This document shows positions 49,101 through 61,010 of a stretch of DNA of 64,000 nucleotides, in pieces. Each line of letters opens with the position of its first letter. Within the stretch, counting starts at the first letter, position 1. This DNA is from Epiperipatus broadwayi (lineage: Eukaryota > Onychophora > Udeonychophora > Euonychophora > Peripatidae): contig JAQFVV010006640.1 in NCBI GenBank assembly GCA_028023455.1, forward strand, positions 1 to 64,000, written 5' to 3'. The translations under genes were made by a program, and so were the position numbers. The notes beneath the pieces were generated by a model. The model made no database searches and had not been told where the DNA came from. It saw only the letters and a program-made list of their open reading frames with translations.

Positions 49101-51590
49101 TTTTATTCCATTTTTTACATCATTCTACATGTATCTATTGCATTTCTTTCATAAATTAGATATGTCTCATTGTTTGCTTGTCTTGAAACATTTGTCATCT
49201 TTCTTCAAGTTCTAGTTGCATTTCATTTCAATCTCTCCACAATTATTTTTTTAAATTTCTACATAAATAAATACAGCATTTTACTATTAAATGTCTTCTG
49301 AATATTTTTGTACTGTCTGATCAGCTTCTAGCTCTATCATCTCTGATTCCATTGGCTGCACTGGCTCTTGTGTTACTGATACATTCATGTCTAATTGTGC
49401 TTCCATCCTGCTTGTTATTGAACATGATATCATTTACACATTTAAAAATATGCTATAATATTCTTGCTTATTATTTTTATTATTGTACTTATCTTTTTCT
49501 TCACCAGATTTACAAACTTAAATATTTTTATTTATATACTATCATTAAAAGAAATACATTAGTCTCAACTTTTTGTCTACAATTGTCTACATAATAGCAT
49601 GATACACCTGCTTCAATATTTATTATATATATTTACTTACCTACTGCTGGTTACTAAATATTATCCTGCCCACTTAGACTCAAATTATTGCTTTCAAAAA
49701 ATGTTAGTACATATAAATTTTACAGACTTGCTAATCTTATTTCTCAATCTAAATATTTATTGTGCGTTCTTTATTATGAATCCCAATCATGTTCTCATAT
49801 TCAGTATATTATGTAACTGTACAGAAATAAAATTGAGAAGAAGAAAAAAATGTTTAGACCACACCTTGATTATACCAAATATATAATGTCAATTTTATAT
49901 TTTTTTCATTATACATAAATATGTAATGGTAAATTTTGACTCACCTTAAGCAAAGATAATGTTTAGATTAAATAATAAATAAAAGTTTGATTAAAAATGA
50001 TTAAATACAATAATCTTAACCAAACATCTGTGATGACGATAATTATTTATAACCTAGAAATAAAGGTTAAAGTATGTTCATATTTTTCCACGAGTATTTA
50101 TTTATTCTTCAGTTTCAATAAAATAAAATAATAAATAAAAGTCTCAGGTGTCAAATCTTCTTAAAAGTAAGTTTACTTTTGGAAAACTTATTAATGCGTG
50201 ATCATCATTATTAATAAATTAATACCATCATTCCTGCATGTTCTCAATGAATTGCATGATTTTGAGACATGTGGATATTAATAGCATAATCATTAGATTG
50301 ACTTTGATAAACAAACACAAACTAAAATGGATTAATAGAAAATAATTTAACAACTTATTAACAATAAATATATAAAATTGTTTATTATACTTGCAACTAT
50401 TATTAGGTGTTCAAAATATTGAAGATAATAATAATAAGAGCTATTTTCAATGCAAAGCCTTAGAATAATTATCCTGATTATATCATACCAAATGAAATGT
50501 TGAAAAAAGTTAAAACCATGATTTTCTATATTTATAAATTAGTCCTCATTAGTTCCTCCAAAAATGGTAGTTATCCTCCTGGTGTAGTGATGATGTTAGA
50601 TGAGATATTCTGAGGTATTAGTTATGTTAGTCAACAATTCTGGTAGTTTTTATGATATTGCCCACTTCTTTCTTCACAGCATGCAAAAAACAGGCAAAGC
50701 CTAATTTTTGAAAACATTGCTATTAGTCTGTGGATCTGATTGCATTTCTGTGTGTTTTGTCTAGTATAGATATTAGTTTCTAGCCACACATAATAGATAA
50801 TATTCTGCTGGGAAATGTTATGGTTTCTTGTGCTGGATTTTAGTATTGAAAATTCTTTTAATGTCAGCAAGTTATAGCAATCCAAACTACTATGGTGAAA
50901 TACTGTTTTAATTAGAAGTTTCATTTTTCTGCTTGGGATCAGTGTAACACTGTTTTTAAGGCTTAGAATAGACTAGTATCTCAGTTGGTTCTTTCTGATT
51001 TATGCCCCACATGCTGTTGTTTACCCTTATTTCTGGATTCAGAATGTTTCCAAACAACAGTTTAAAAATAGCCAGTCAAAAGATGTGACATCATTTTTTT
51101 ATGTTTTTGAAAAAAAAATTCATTTGTCTCACATGTTCAAAAAGCAAATAATTTTATAGATATTTTTTAAATTCCGCCACTATTTTATATCAAAGAGAAA
51201 AATAGTTTTTTCTGTCTTTATTTACATTAGAGATAGAAAGAAAAAGACTATCAATTTTTAAAAACTGACTATCAACACTTTCCTTTTTTATCAACCCACA
51301 ATTTTAAATAACATATTTATGTTTGCCATTCAGTTCACTTTAAGAACTTGCAAATTGTTTATTCAAAAATCTATTTAGAAGGAACTTCAGAAAAAATCCC
51401 AAACACTTTAAATCTTCATGAAATACTACTACTATGCAATTCAATTAAAAATCTATGCACATCAAAACTATGTTTTTCCCTTATAGTACAACATATCATT
51501 TTATTGTTTATCTCTTATTTCAAAGTAACTTTTCATTATAAAATACTTAATAAAATGATTAAAAATATAAGCTAACTTTTTTTAAATGTT
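49101..51590. other. AT-rich region, nothing recognised
   Basis: Several short open frames (49352-49594, 49599-49886, 50631-50924 minus) are hydrophobic or low in complexity, with no domain or splice support. 50590-51070 has slightly higher G+C and may be an old repeat. Confidence 0.4.
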
Positions 51591-51640
51591 ACAATATATA
51601 TATATATGTGTGTGTGTGAGTGAGTGTAGGTGTGTGTGTG
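51591..51640. repeat. (TA)n-(TG)n microsatellite
   Basis: TA run then TG/GAGT variants, directly left of the fold-back at 51641. Confidence 0.85.
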
Positions 51641-51968
51641 TGATCACTAGATGGAAATGGGATGGAGCAGAATATGGGAAAATTTAGACTGGGGAATGGA
51701 AAATAAAGTGGCTAACAGATTTCTCTGGGCATAATTGTTGAGAGATTCTTGACTCTGTATAAGGAGAAGCTACAGTGCATCACATCACATCAAGCTTTGT
51801 TTACATAAGTACAAGTCTCCCAGCCCTTCACTGACATAATCCAATAAGCTCAAAACCAGCTGGTCTGGAGGTGGGGATATATGATAGAGATTTTGAATTC
51901 TTTCTCTTTCAACACTTATGTAAACAAAGCTTGATTAGAGCTATTGATAAAGCTCCATCTAGTGATCA
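51641..51968. repeat. Fold-back element, family 2
   Basis: Ends TGATCACTAGATGG and CCATCTAGTGATCA are exact inverted repeats. Inside, AAGCTTTGTTTACATAAGT (near 51792) and its exact complement (near 51916) form a second inverted pair. Related copies are at 60471-60660 and 60826-60994. Non-coding. Confidence 0.8.
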
Positions 51969-52385
51969 TAAAATGCAAGTTTAAAGGCAAGTTATGAAAT
52001 TTATAACTTGTTATATATATATATATATAGAGAGAGAAAGGATATACAAAACTATGCTAATAACATAAAAGGCTGAAACCTTTGACAGAAGCACCTTAAA
52101 ATGCTTATATGACAGCCAATCAGATGTAATAATGACTGCGTAGGAAACTCTCAAGTCAAAACACAAGGCAGATATTTTATGAGAAAAAATGGTTCCCACC
52201 TTTTTTTCCACTTAAATTTATATATAAATAAGCCAGTCTTAAGCATTTTTAAATTTAAATACAAAAATAAAAATGTCTCAATTATCATTAAATCTTTTTC
52301 AACAATACCTCCTCTGTTTTAAAAATTCTTATCACTTGGGAGATGCTGATTGCATTGCTGAAACATGTAGCAATGAGTGATTAAA
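51969..52385. other. Spacer with a TA/GA run
   Basis: A tail resembling the ends of family 2 (AAAGGCAAGTTATGAAATTT), a TA then GA run near 52013-52037, and AT-rich sequence without a gene. Confidence 0.4.
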
Positions 52386-53311
52386 ACAGGCAAAACTGTC
52401 TATATGTATTGCCACACACAGCAAGTTAGAGTAATCAATGGATGCCAGAAAGCTTGTGCATAAAATCTCCATCTAGGGCCTACTCATTCAATATCCCCAG
52501 ACTAGTTTTTGGCTTTTGGCCTTCATCAGTGAGAAGCCTTGGATCTCAGAGCACTGAACCTAGATTTTAGGATCTAATGCAATCCTCTAGCAGCCACCTT
52601 TTATCTCCACTTAATGCAATCCTCTAGCAGCCACCTTTTATGTCCACTTAAATACAGAACTATGAGTCTTAAATTGAAAACACCTTAATGTTTTCAATCC
52701 AAGCCCATTAGCTTATATAGTCATATGGGTCTGAACTCAGTTCAGTACCCATACATTTTGGTAGATGGAGATTTTATGCACAAGCCTTCTGGAATCCATT
52801 GATTACTCTAGCTTGTTATGTGTAGCAATACGTATAGTGACTTTTGCCTGTTTTAACAATAGTTATACACAAGCATAGAAGTGGATGGTCATGTGATGTT
52901 TATTGGCTTAAAAACAATCATGACTAATAAAATAGTGGTGGCTATGGTTATTAAAAAACCAAAGACACCAAAATGTATGAGTATTGAACTGAGTTCAGAC
53001 CCATATGACTATATAAGCTAATTGGCTTGGATTGAAAACATTAAGGTGTTTTCAGTTTAAGACTCATAGTTTTGTAGTTAAGTGGAGATAAAAGGTGGCT
53101 GCTAGAGGGTTGTATTAGATCCTAAGATCTATGTGCAGTGCTCTCAGATTCAAGGCTTATCATTGATGAAGGCCACAAGCCAGAAACTAATCTGGGGATA
53201 TTGGATGAGTAGGCACTAGATGGGAATTTTATGCACAAGCCTTCTGGCATCCATTGATTACTTTAGATTGATGTGTGTGACAATATGTATAGTGAGTTTT
53301 GCCTGTTTTAA
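52386..53311. repeat. ~0.93 kb inverted repeat with an extra direct copy
   Basis: Left arm 52386-52762 pairs with right arm 52966-53311 along the whole length (e.g. CACAAGCCTTCTGG, AAAAGGTGGCTGCTAGAGG, ATATGACTATATAAGCTAAT on the right). The loop 52763-52965 begins with a further copy of the terminal ~95 bp in direct orientation to the right end. A 37-bp block (TAATGCAATCCTC...) is tandemly duplicated in the left arm at 52575 and 52612. Non-coding. Confidence 0.85.
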
Positions 53312-53584
53312 CAACAGTTATACACAAGCATAAAAAGTGGTGGTCATGTGATGCTTATTGGCTTAAAAACAATAAGTGATGTCATATTTTTCTGCATATA
53401 CCAAAAATAATTTTTTATTGAGTTATTATTTAAAATATATTTTTTGCATATATATAATATTTAAATATATGTACATTGTCTATAGTAAACTTAATGTAAT
53501 TATAAGGGCCTTGAACTCAGGTTTTCAAACTCCTTCCATCTTTCCAATCCATTTTATACAACATATACACATCACCACATAATG
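53312..53584. other. Unrecognised spacer
   Basis: GTTATACACAAGCATA plus GTGGTGGTCATGTGATGC repeats a stretch of the preceding loop (near 52862-52905), so repeat unit 52763-52965 continues to ~53375. AT-rich beyond that. Confidence 0.5.
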
Positions 53585-53775
53585 TGAAAAAAGATAAACG
53601 ATCTCCAATATATATATATATTGTGCTGAACTAGGACTCATCAGTTGACCAGATCACCATCTGCCATATATATATATATATATATATAATCTGTGCTCAG
53701 ATTATATTAAAATAGCAAATCTTCAACTCTTATATAAACTGAGTACTGATTGTATATATATGTAGCAATGTTGAA
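53585..53775 (+). repeat. ~470 bp repeat family, diverged partial copy
   Basis: AAAAAAGATAAACGATCTCCAAT, then a TA run, CATCAGTTGACCAGATCACC and ATCTGTGCTCAGATTATATT match the family at 37230-37360 in order, with TA tracts expanded at two internal sites. Confidence 0.65.
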
Positions 53776-54870
53776 AGTTTGAGTTCAAGCTATTTTAATA
53801 TATATATATGTGTGTGTGTGTGTACTTAAACTATCATGTTGTCATGGTGATATATCTTCTATTTGTATGACCTGAATTGAAATTATAGATAATATATGTG
53901 AAGCTTTTCTGAATGTGAGATACTTTTATGCATATAGACACCCCGTATTCAAGTCAAATAGTATTCATTATTGATCAATAAATAGATATCTAACTATAGG
54001 TAAAACAAAGAGCATAATGGATCAAATTCTAATCACCTAATAATTGGATAATCTTAATAAATGTTGCATTGCATTCTCCGTCAATGTTCTTTTATGTTAA
54101 GCTAATGGGTTGACTTGGAATGAGATGTGTAATGCCTGTTTTATTAACTTATATATGAAAGCATAACACCTGATCATCAGTAATGGCAGTCATTTACAAT
54201 TGTTTGTCTCTCTCTTAATATAATATATTGTAACATCTCCATCATAAAATTATTACAACATTTAATAAATCCATTATTGTCAAGATTTGTTTAACCAATT
54301 TTCAATCAAAATATTCACTATAGGTAACAGTTTTATACTTAAAAAATGAAAATGAAAATGAAAGGATGAAATTTGAATAACATAGCATTTTCAAAATTTG
54401 ATCAATATCTTATAAATTATAAAGTAACTAAGTGCCTCATTTAGTACTTTTAATGGGTGTATGTTTTACTCAGTTTTAAAAAATTTAAATTTACAGAGAA
54501 AAAATGTTTTTAATATTAAATTATAGCATAAAATTGATAAAAAAAATTGATAATAATAATATTAGATCAAGTTGTTAAAACATATAGCATAAAATGTTAA
54601 GATTTATTATTATTTTTTCTGTATTTTATTTTTCATAATCTCTAAGTGCTCCTTTTTTCAAATAAATAAGACTACATAAATTTTAATACAATTCAATTTT
54701 ATATACATCCCTTTAATTAAAAGTAACTTTATATATATTTCAAATGTCTATTTCATAACACATTCCTGAACAATATGATCAAAAAAGTGTAAAAAACATA
54801 AATGATACCAATATATATATATATATATAAAACAAAAAAACAAGTTAAAACTTGCTAACGCTTGTATTTA
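53776..54870. other. AT-rich spacer
   Basis: Contains a TA/GT run near 53801-53822 and a TA run near 54812-54828. No gene. Confidence 0.4.
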
Positions 54871-54951
54871 TGACAATAGATGGCGTTCTACAAAAAAACA
54901 CCGTCAAACATACGCTTGACGGTGTTTTTGGTAGAACGCCATCTATTGTCA
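54871..54951. repeat. Hairpin, ~37-bp arms
   Basis: TGACAATAGATGGCGTTCTA (left) and its complement (right) pair, continuing through AAACACCGTCAA/TTGACGGTGTTT with one indel and an 8-nt loop. It lies between two TA runs and has high G+C for this region. Confidence 0.88.
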
Positions 54952-54966
54952 TATATATATATATAT

Positions 54967-55210
54967 TCAAAGAAATCAAGTCATATATCACGTGACTTAA
55001 TTTAATAAGTTTATACTATAAATGTTGTATAATGAGCATGCTAATAGCTTTTAACAAGTTTTTCTGAATATCCCAATTCTCAGACCACTTTCTAACTCTG
55101 GATGTCATCAGCTGGTATTTTAAATCTAATACCTGAATGTCCTAGCACCTCATGATGATAGCTAGAGCTAAAAACTGGTCTGAGGATTGGTTTGTAATGC
55201 AAAATAACAC
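54967..55210. repeat. Fold-back family 1, second copy
   Basis: AATCAAGTCATATATCACGTGACTTAATTTAA..., AATGAGCATGCTAATAGCTT, TGAATATCCCAATTCTCAGA and GGTATTTTAAATCTAATACC align in order with 19399-19600. Confidence 0.7.
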
Positions 55211-55227
55211 AGTTTATTTCAAAAAAT

Positions 55228-55254
55228 AATTTATCTATATCATACAACCATGAA

Positions 55255-55296
<42 letters not shown>
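55228..55296. repeat. Conserved 33-bp motif and (TA)n
   Basis: AATTTATCTATATCATACAA then CCATGAAAACAT, followed by (TA)n at ~55258-55295. The same motif follows the hairpin at 61780-61970, also close to a TA run. Confidence 0.7.
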
Positions 55297-55298
<2 letters not shown>

Positions 55299-57644
55299 GA
55301 CCTTCTGAATAGGCACAAGAAACAAATTTTAAATAGATAGCACTGTATCAGTAATAAACTAATTGCATTTAGCTAAAAAAGTGAAATAACATGAAATTTA
55401 AAAATTTTTTTTATTAATAATCCAAAACCTTGCTTAGAAAGTATTTGCAGATATTATTTAGAGGTTTTATGAAATTTAGTATTTCTTTGATGAGTATTTA
55501 ATAATAGAAAGGAGGTGGCTTGTCACATAAATGGTTAGTGCATAGGTTAAGTTGATCCATATTTGTCTTATTAGTCTGTAAGAACAGTGATTGATATTGG
55601 TTTAGTGATTATCTGATTTATTTGCTCATTGATACTCCCATTCATAGCATAGTTAGTGCAGTATATTTGACTCATGGTCATATAGGCTTTTATTTTAATC
55701 AGATTAGTGAAGTACTTATGGTGCAGCATATATGTGTGTATGTATGTTTGTGCCAACTTACAACTTCATTTTTCACTAATGTATTTGGTTTTGACATAGA
55801 ATATTATGTTTTGCAGTGAAATATATAAATTTATAACAAATATCTTTGATAACCAATTTAAACACATTTTGAGTGATTAATGGGTAGATGAATTGGTGAA
55901 TTGTTAAGCAGACCAAATACACTGACAACTATTTTATTTGCTAAATAATTATTTTTTATTATTCTAGAAATCCAGAATATATGTTTTTTATTGATTCAAT
56001 TTATTTAATATTATTTTGAAGACAAAAGGTTTTTTTTTCTTTTTCAAGAGAGAAAAAAGTTATTGAATTTTTTCAGCTAATTAACTCAGTGCAAAGGGTG
56101 GGATTAATCTTCTTGAAGTTGACCTTTGGGGGGAGTAACCTCTTGATTGGTGGAAGAAATAGATATCTAAGCAATAAATGGTAATAAAAAAGGAGATAAT
56201 ATACAAGAAAGTAATCTGCTTGATTACAATTCTCTCTCTCTCTCTCTTTCTCTCTATGTGGTTCTTCTTCCAAATCAAGTGGTTAATATTCAATTTCAAT
56301 TCAAAAGTACAACTTTCTTTAAGTATTATTTTCCTTATAGAAAACTAGTTAAAATAATTTTATTTGAAATATAAAGAAAGTATGGGAGCATAATCAACTT
56401 CAAAAATATATATATCACCCTATGTTTTTAATTAACCAACTTCAGATTTAATACCATCATTTAAAAATGCATACGTGCATCTATAACTCAAGTTTAAAAT
56501 ATCTAATCTTAATCTTTAATATTAATGAAAGAATTGAATTGTATGAATTTTGTTATTTTATAGGAAGAATTATGCAGAACTTTTTAAGAAAAGATTTTAT
56601 AAACTCCAGATTAAAGAATTCTTCTGGCTATAGAAGAGGAAAAATCAAATGAAAGGATGGGTGTGGCTAACTTAGCATAACATGATTTAAATTATTATTA
56701 GTGGACAAAAATTGTATCTAACCATTCATATTGTATAGGATTATGGAACTGAATGCATGGCTTATATAACTAATGGATAACTAATCTATATTAAATGTGC
56801 ATATAACTTAACATGAGTAGAAGAGCATGAACATTACATGTGTACATTTTCTCATCGATACTTAATCTATCACTAAAATGTATTGTCATTTAAAGAATTA
56901 TGTAGACTTAACTGAATATTATAAATTAATTAACTATTCATCTAATGGATGGCCTTTGATAAATTATTGCGAATTCTCTGATAAATGTAATTATAGTCAT
57001 TGTCAATTGGTGGAAAATTAATGTTCCTTTTGAAATCTTCAAGACTGATAGCTGAGTTATAAAACTGAGAAACCACCAGTTAATTAAATGATAAAATATT
57101 ATTAGAAATCTGCAGCAGTAAATGTAATTTATTATGAAAGGAAAACATGTTAAATATTTCGCATGCTATATTGTCAGCAGTTTCTATTAGCTATTTGCTA
57201 AGAACTTTAGAAACTGCTCTTCAATTGGATCCAAAAATGTGTATTGTCCATCCTGTTGGAATTGTCTATATGTTTACTAACCTCTATTTCATTTTAGAAT
57301 TATTATCATTATCTTCATACATGCTTAAGAAGCTTTATTTACAGACTGTACAATTTTCCAGCTAAAGAATATTTAGTCATTTCTTTTGTTGTTAGTGTAT
57401 GGTAAATAGGTAAATCAATTTACATGTCCCTATGCTTTTTTTATTATTTTTTGTTGCTCCAAGATCATCTCGGTTACATATAATATGAATAATATTATAC
57501 TGGATAATTGATTGTTATTTTGATATTTTTTTTTTTATATACAGATAGTCTATACGTTTATGTTAGCGATAGAAATATTTATTTGCTATTATGAAGCTAG
57601 CAGCTAATTTTAAAAAGAGGTAAATGCATAAAACGTATTACTTT
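55297..57644. other. AT-rich region, nothing recognised
   Basis: About 2.3 kb with short open frames only (e.g. 57147-57365, no domain) and a (CT)n at 56230-56253. Confidence 0.4.
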
Positions 57645-58050
57645 ATTTATGCATTTTCAGAGATGATGAGGTCTATTTAATAGTAATTATTATACTCAAA
57701 ATTTGAAACATCTATAGCTCGTCATATATTAAAATTTTATTTCGATTTATTAATTAATATTAGATACACAAAAGTGTTGTTTTATCTTTCCATTATTAGA
57801 GATGATGAAGTTTATTTAATAATGATTATTATACTTCAAATTTAAAACATTTATAGTTCGTCATAAATTAAAATTTGTATTTCGATATATTAGTTAATAT
57901 AAAATACACAAAAGTGTTGACTTATGTTTCCATTCTTAAGGATGATGAAGTCTGTTTAATAATGGTTATTATACCTAAAAATTTGAGGCATTTATAATTT
58001 ATCATGAATAAGAGATTTTATTTTCGATTTATTAGTTAATGTTGATATAA
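57645..58050 (+). repeat. Three tandem copies of a ~140 bp unit
   Basis: Copies begin near 57660, 57799 and 57939 with (A/G)GATGATGARGTCT, then TTAATAATGATTATTATA, CATTTATAGTTCGTCAT-like text and ATTTCGATTTATTAGTTAAT. Each GATGATGA block is preceded by a pyrimidine-rich stretch ending in AG or AAG. Confidence 0.85.
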
Positions 58051-59074
58051 TATCTATGTATTGAATATGATTTGAAAATATTTTCTTCATTGTTATGCAT
58101 GTGTGTGTCTGTTTTGTGCGATTCATTTATAGAATTGTTAAATTTAGAGTCGCTTGACTTGTATTTTTCAGTCGGTTTCGGATGATGTAATATGCCAAAA
58201 GAGGTGAAAGAATTAGGAATTTATCTAAAAATCAATTTTTTTTTCCGAATGAAATGTGTTAAGCAGCTATGAGGAAAGAAATCATTTAGGATATATATTA
58301 TATTGTCAGGCATTAAGAGAACTCTCCCTTAGTTCATTTAAATACTTATCATGAGTGGATTATATTTTCTAGATTAAGCAGGTGTGTGCTATGATGATTA
58401 TATTATATAAAGTGAAGCAGTGTATTTCCCTTGTTTTCAGTGATGAGACTGAGTCCAAACCAATATTGAATCTCTGAGTAAAGTCAGGGAGTCACTATAT
58501 TTTGTTGTTTAGATTAGTAAAATTAAGAAAGTCTTCTTGTCCCTCATGTATCCATTTTGGAATGTTTTCCCATCATATATTCATAGGTATGTGTAATATA
58601 GTTTGCCAATTAAAATAAAGGTTAGGACTAGTTTCTTTTATGGAACATCTAAAGTAGAAATAGTGCTAAAATTGTTGGTTGGTCTATGGCATCATCCGTA
58701 TTATGATATTTTATCTTTTACTTTCATAAGCACACTGATGGGATGTAGCTGTGTTAATTATATTATAAAAGGTGGCATAATATAAAAGCATGCACAAATA
58801 CTATTGATCCAGAAGGTATGGAAGAAATTTATCATTGGATTTGTAAGTCTTCAGTAAATGTTTCAAATCATATAATACTAATTTATTTTAAATTAGCAAA
58901 TCTTCAGAATGATTCATCCTCATCTTGAATAAGTGAACAGAAAAAAGAGAAAAAGAAAGTGTAGCTACTTAATAAAATTGTTCAATTGACTTATAAAGGA
59001 TAGTATGACCTCTCTAACTCACATGTTTAGATCTATATTGCATTGTTTGATAACCCCAGGGTTGGTTTGGTTAA
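58051..59074. other. AT-rich spacer
   Basis: No gene supported. 58155-58161 (TTTTTCAG) looks like a 3' splice site, but no coding exon follows. Confidence 0.4.
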
Positions 59075-59430
59075 CACAGAATATTAGAATTAGCTGATGG
59101 CATGTATATAGGTGAAGCAAAAGTATAAAGATGTTTCTCTTAATGTTTAATTATTCCAATGTTAGTCTGTTCAGTAATGGATACTGGAAGTGGTTAATAA
59201 CATGTATCTGTTTGAAGCAAAATTATAAAGATGTTTCTTTTAATGTTTAATTACTCCAGTGTTAGTTTGTTAAGAAATGTTTAATAAAGCATATTACAAT
59301 CAGCTAATAATATGTATATGCTTGAAGTAAAAGTACAAAGAAGTTTATTTTAATGTTAATTACTCCAATGTTAGTTGATTCAGTAATGAATATTGGAACT
59401 GGTTAATAACATGTATATGTGTAAAATAGA
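59075..59430 (+). repeat. Minisatellite, ~100-110 bp unit, 3.5 copies
   Basis: ATGTATATGNNTGAAGYAAA, then AAAGATGTTTCTTTTAATG and TTAATTACTCCAATGTTAG recur in order about four times with ~10-15% divergence. Confidence 0.8.
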
Positions 59431-59879
59431 AGTATAAAATGTTTATTTTGTCTACATAATGTAATAAATGTTTTATTTATTAAAAACCTTGTTGAGAGTT
59501 GTTCTTTTGCATGCATTCATATTCTTAGTTTCCACACATACATATCCAATATGATATGATTGCACTATTTCATGAATTTAATAATGAACATGTTCAAACC
59601 TGATATCATTTTCTCGATCCAAACATTATATAAAATGCTTAACTATTCGATGATCCTCTGGGAAGTTTATGTACTTAGTTATTTGGTTTGAAATAAAAAA
59701 GTATCTATTTCTTCATTGTCTAACCACTATTTCATTAGAACAATGCTCAATTTTATGTCATTACCTTTTATGATGGTAATTGGTAGCTATTGTAGAATAT
59801 GAATTTTTAAATAAGTTGTGTGATAAAATCCCTGAGATATTCCCTTATTGTTTCAAAGTAGATATTAATTTAGTCATTT
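59431..59879. other. AT-rich spacer
   Basis: No gene or repeat recognised. Confidence 0.4.
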
Positions 59880-60060
59880 GATTTAAACTTATCATATAGC
59901 AAAAGTTAATTAGTGCTTAAACTTATTGTACAGTAAAAGTTAATTAGTACTACATCTTTGTTTCATTTAATTTAAACTTATTGCACATTAAAAGTAATTG
60001 GTGCTATATCTTTGTTTCATTTAATTCTAACTTATTATATAGTAAAGGTTGATTAGTGCA
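59880..60060 (+). repeat. Minisatellite, unit ~35-60 bp
   Basis: TTTAAACTTATTRYANAGTA, AAAGTTAATTAGTGC and CATCTTTGTTTCATTTAATT recur about four times, with the last block missing in the first copy. Confidence 0.75.
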
Positions 60061-60382
60061 TTTAGATGTTGGAAGGAGTTAAACTTGAATTATAACTTAT
60101 TAGTTTGGATGGTTGGAACTTTATTGATTTCAATTACTTATTTATTGCAAACCCAAGTAGATATTTTACTCTTATTAGTTCATAATATTTCTGTTTGTAT
60201 TTTATTTGGATTTTTCATATTATAGAATTCTGTGGCCCTCCACTGAGCTAAGCTAAAGTTGGATATTATTATAAGAGAGTCAATAATAACTCAGAGTAGA
60301 GTCAGATTAGTAGTTTATTCTATTATCAGTAGAGTGGCACCTCATATTTATTCATAGGAGATGTAGGGTTGGTATTGGGGGT
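60061..60382. other. AT-rich spacer
   Basis: No gene; a little more G+C near 60230-60390. Confidence 0.4.
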
Positions 60383-60387
60383 GGGTT

Positions 60388-60425
<38 letters not shown>

Positions 60426-60428
60426 AAC

Positions 60429-60470
<42 letters not shown>
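60383..60470. repeat. (TA)n-centred palindrome, 10-bp arms, plus (TA)n
   Basis: GGGTTACAAT (60383-60392), (TA)n, ATTGTAACCC (60421-60430), then another TA run to 60470. Confidence 0.9.
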
Positions 60471-60473
<3 letters not shown>

Positions 60474-60780
60474 CACTGGATGGAGCTTACCAATAGCTCT
60501 TATCAAGCTTTATTTTATAAGTGCCAAAAAAAGAAAGTATTCAAATTCTCCATCAGGAATCCCTATCTCCAGATGAGCTTGTGGCTCACCTCAGTGGAGC
60601 GCTAAGACTCTAGAAACTAAATTTAAAATACTAACTCAAAAGTCAGCACTTATAAAACATGTTTCTATCAATTTGAAAGCATGAACTTTTCAGACATGAA
60701 AATGTCTTCAAATTCAGCCTTACAAACCAGATAGCTATATGGGTCTGAATTTAGGTCAATTTCGTCATACAGTAATAGCC
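60471..60780. repeat. Fold-back family 2, second copy
   Basis: TGATCACTGGATGGAGCTTA and CCAATAGCTCTTATCAAGCT at the left match 51641 and 60888. Later text (AGATAGCTATATGGGTCTGA) resembles family 1, so the copy may be chimeric. Confidence 0.65.
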
Positions 60781-60825
60781 TCTGCAATATAGCATTGCAA
60801 ACGCCTTTAAAGGTTCACTTATAAT

Positions 60826-60994
60826 AATTAAAACAAGTCATAAATTTCATAACTTGCTTTTAAGCGGGCATTTTTTGATGACTAGAAGGAGCTTACCAAT
60901 AGCTCTTATCAAGCTTTATATTGATTAGAGCTCCATCTAGTAATTATTAAATGTAAGCTTAAAAGCAAGTTGCAAAATTTGACTTGTTTTAATT
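60826..60994. repeat. Fold-back family 2, hairpin copy, ~65-bp arms
   Basis: AATTAAAACAAGTCATAAAT...GACTAGAAGGAGCT pairs with AGCTCCATCTAGTAATTATT...GACTTGTTTTAATT (arms 60826-60893 and 60929-60994, several mismatches). Flanked on the right by (TA)n. Confidence 0.85.
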
Positions 60995-61010
60995 ATATAT
61001 ATATATATAT

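Noticed and set aside
49352-49886. Two Leu/Ile/Tyr-rich frames, considered as membrane proteins
   Set aside because: AT-rich DNA gives such hydrophobic frames by chance; no start context, splice site or family motif.
57645-58050. CRISPR-like array
   Set aside because: Three diverged 140-bp units with no short repeat/spacer alternation, in a eukaryotic context.
58155-58190. TTTTTCAG followed by a short frame, considered as a last exon of the Cys-rich gene
   Set aside because: It would add only five residues before a stop and nothing else supports it.
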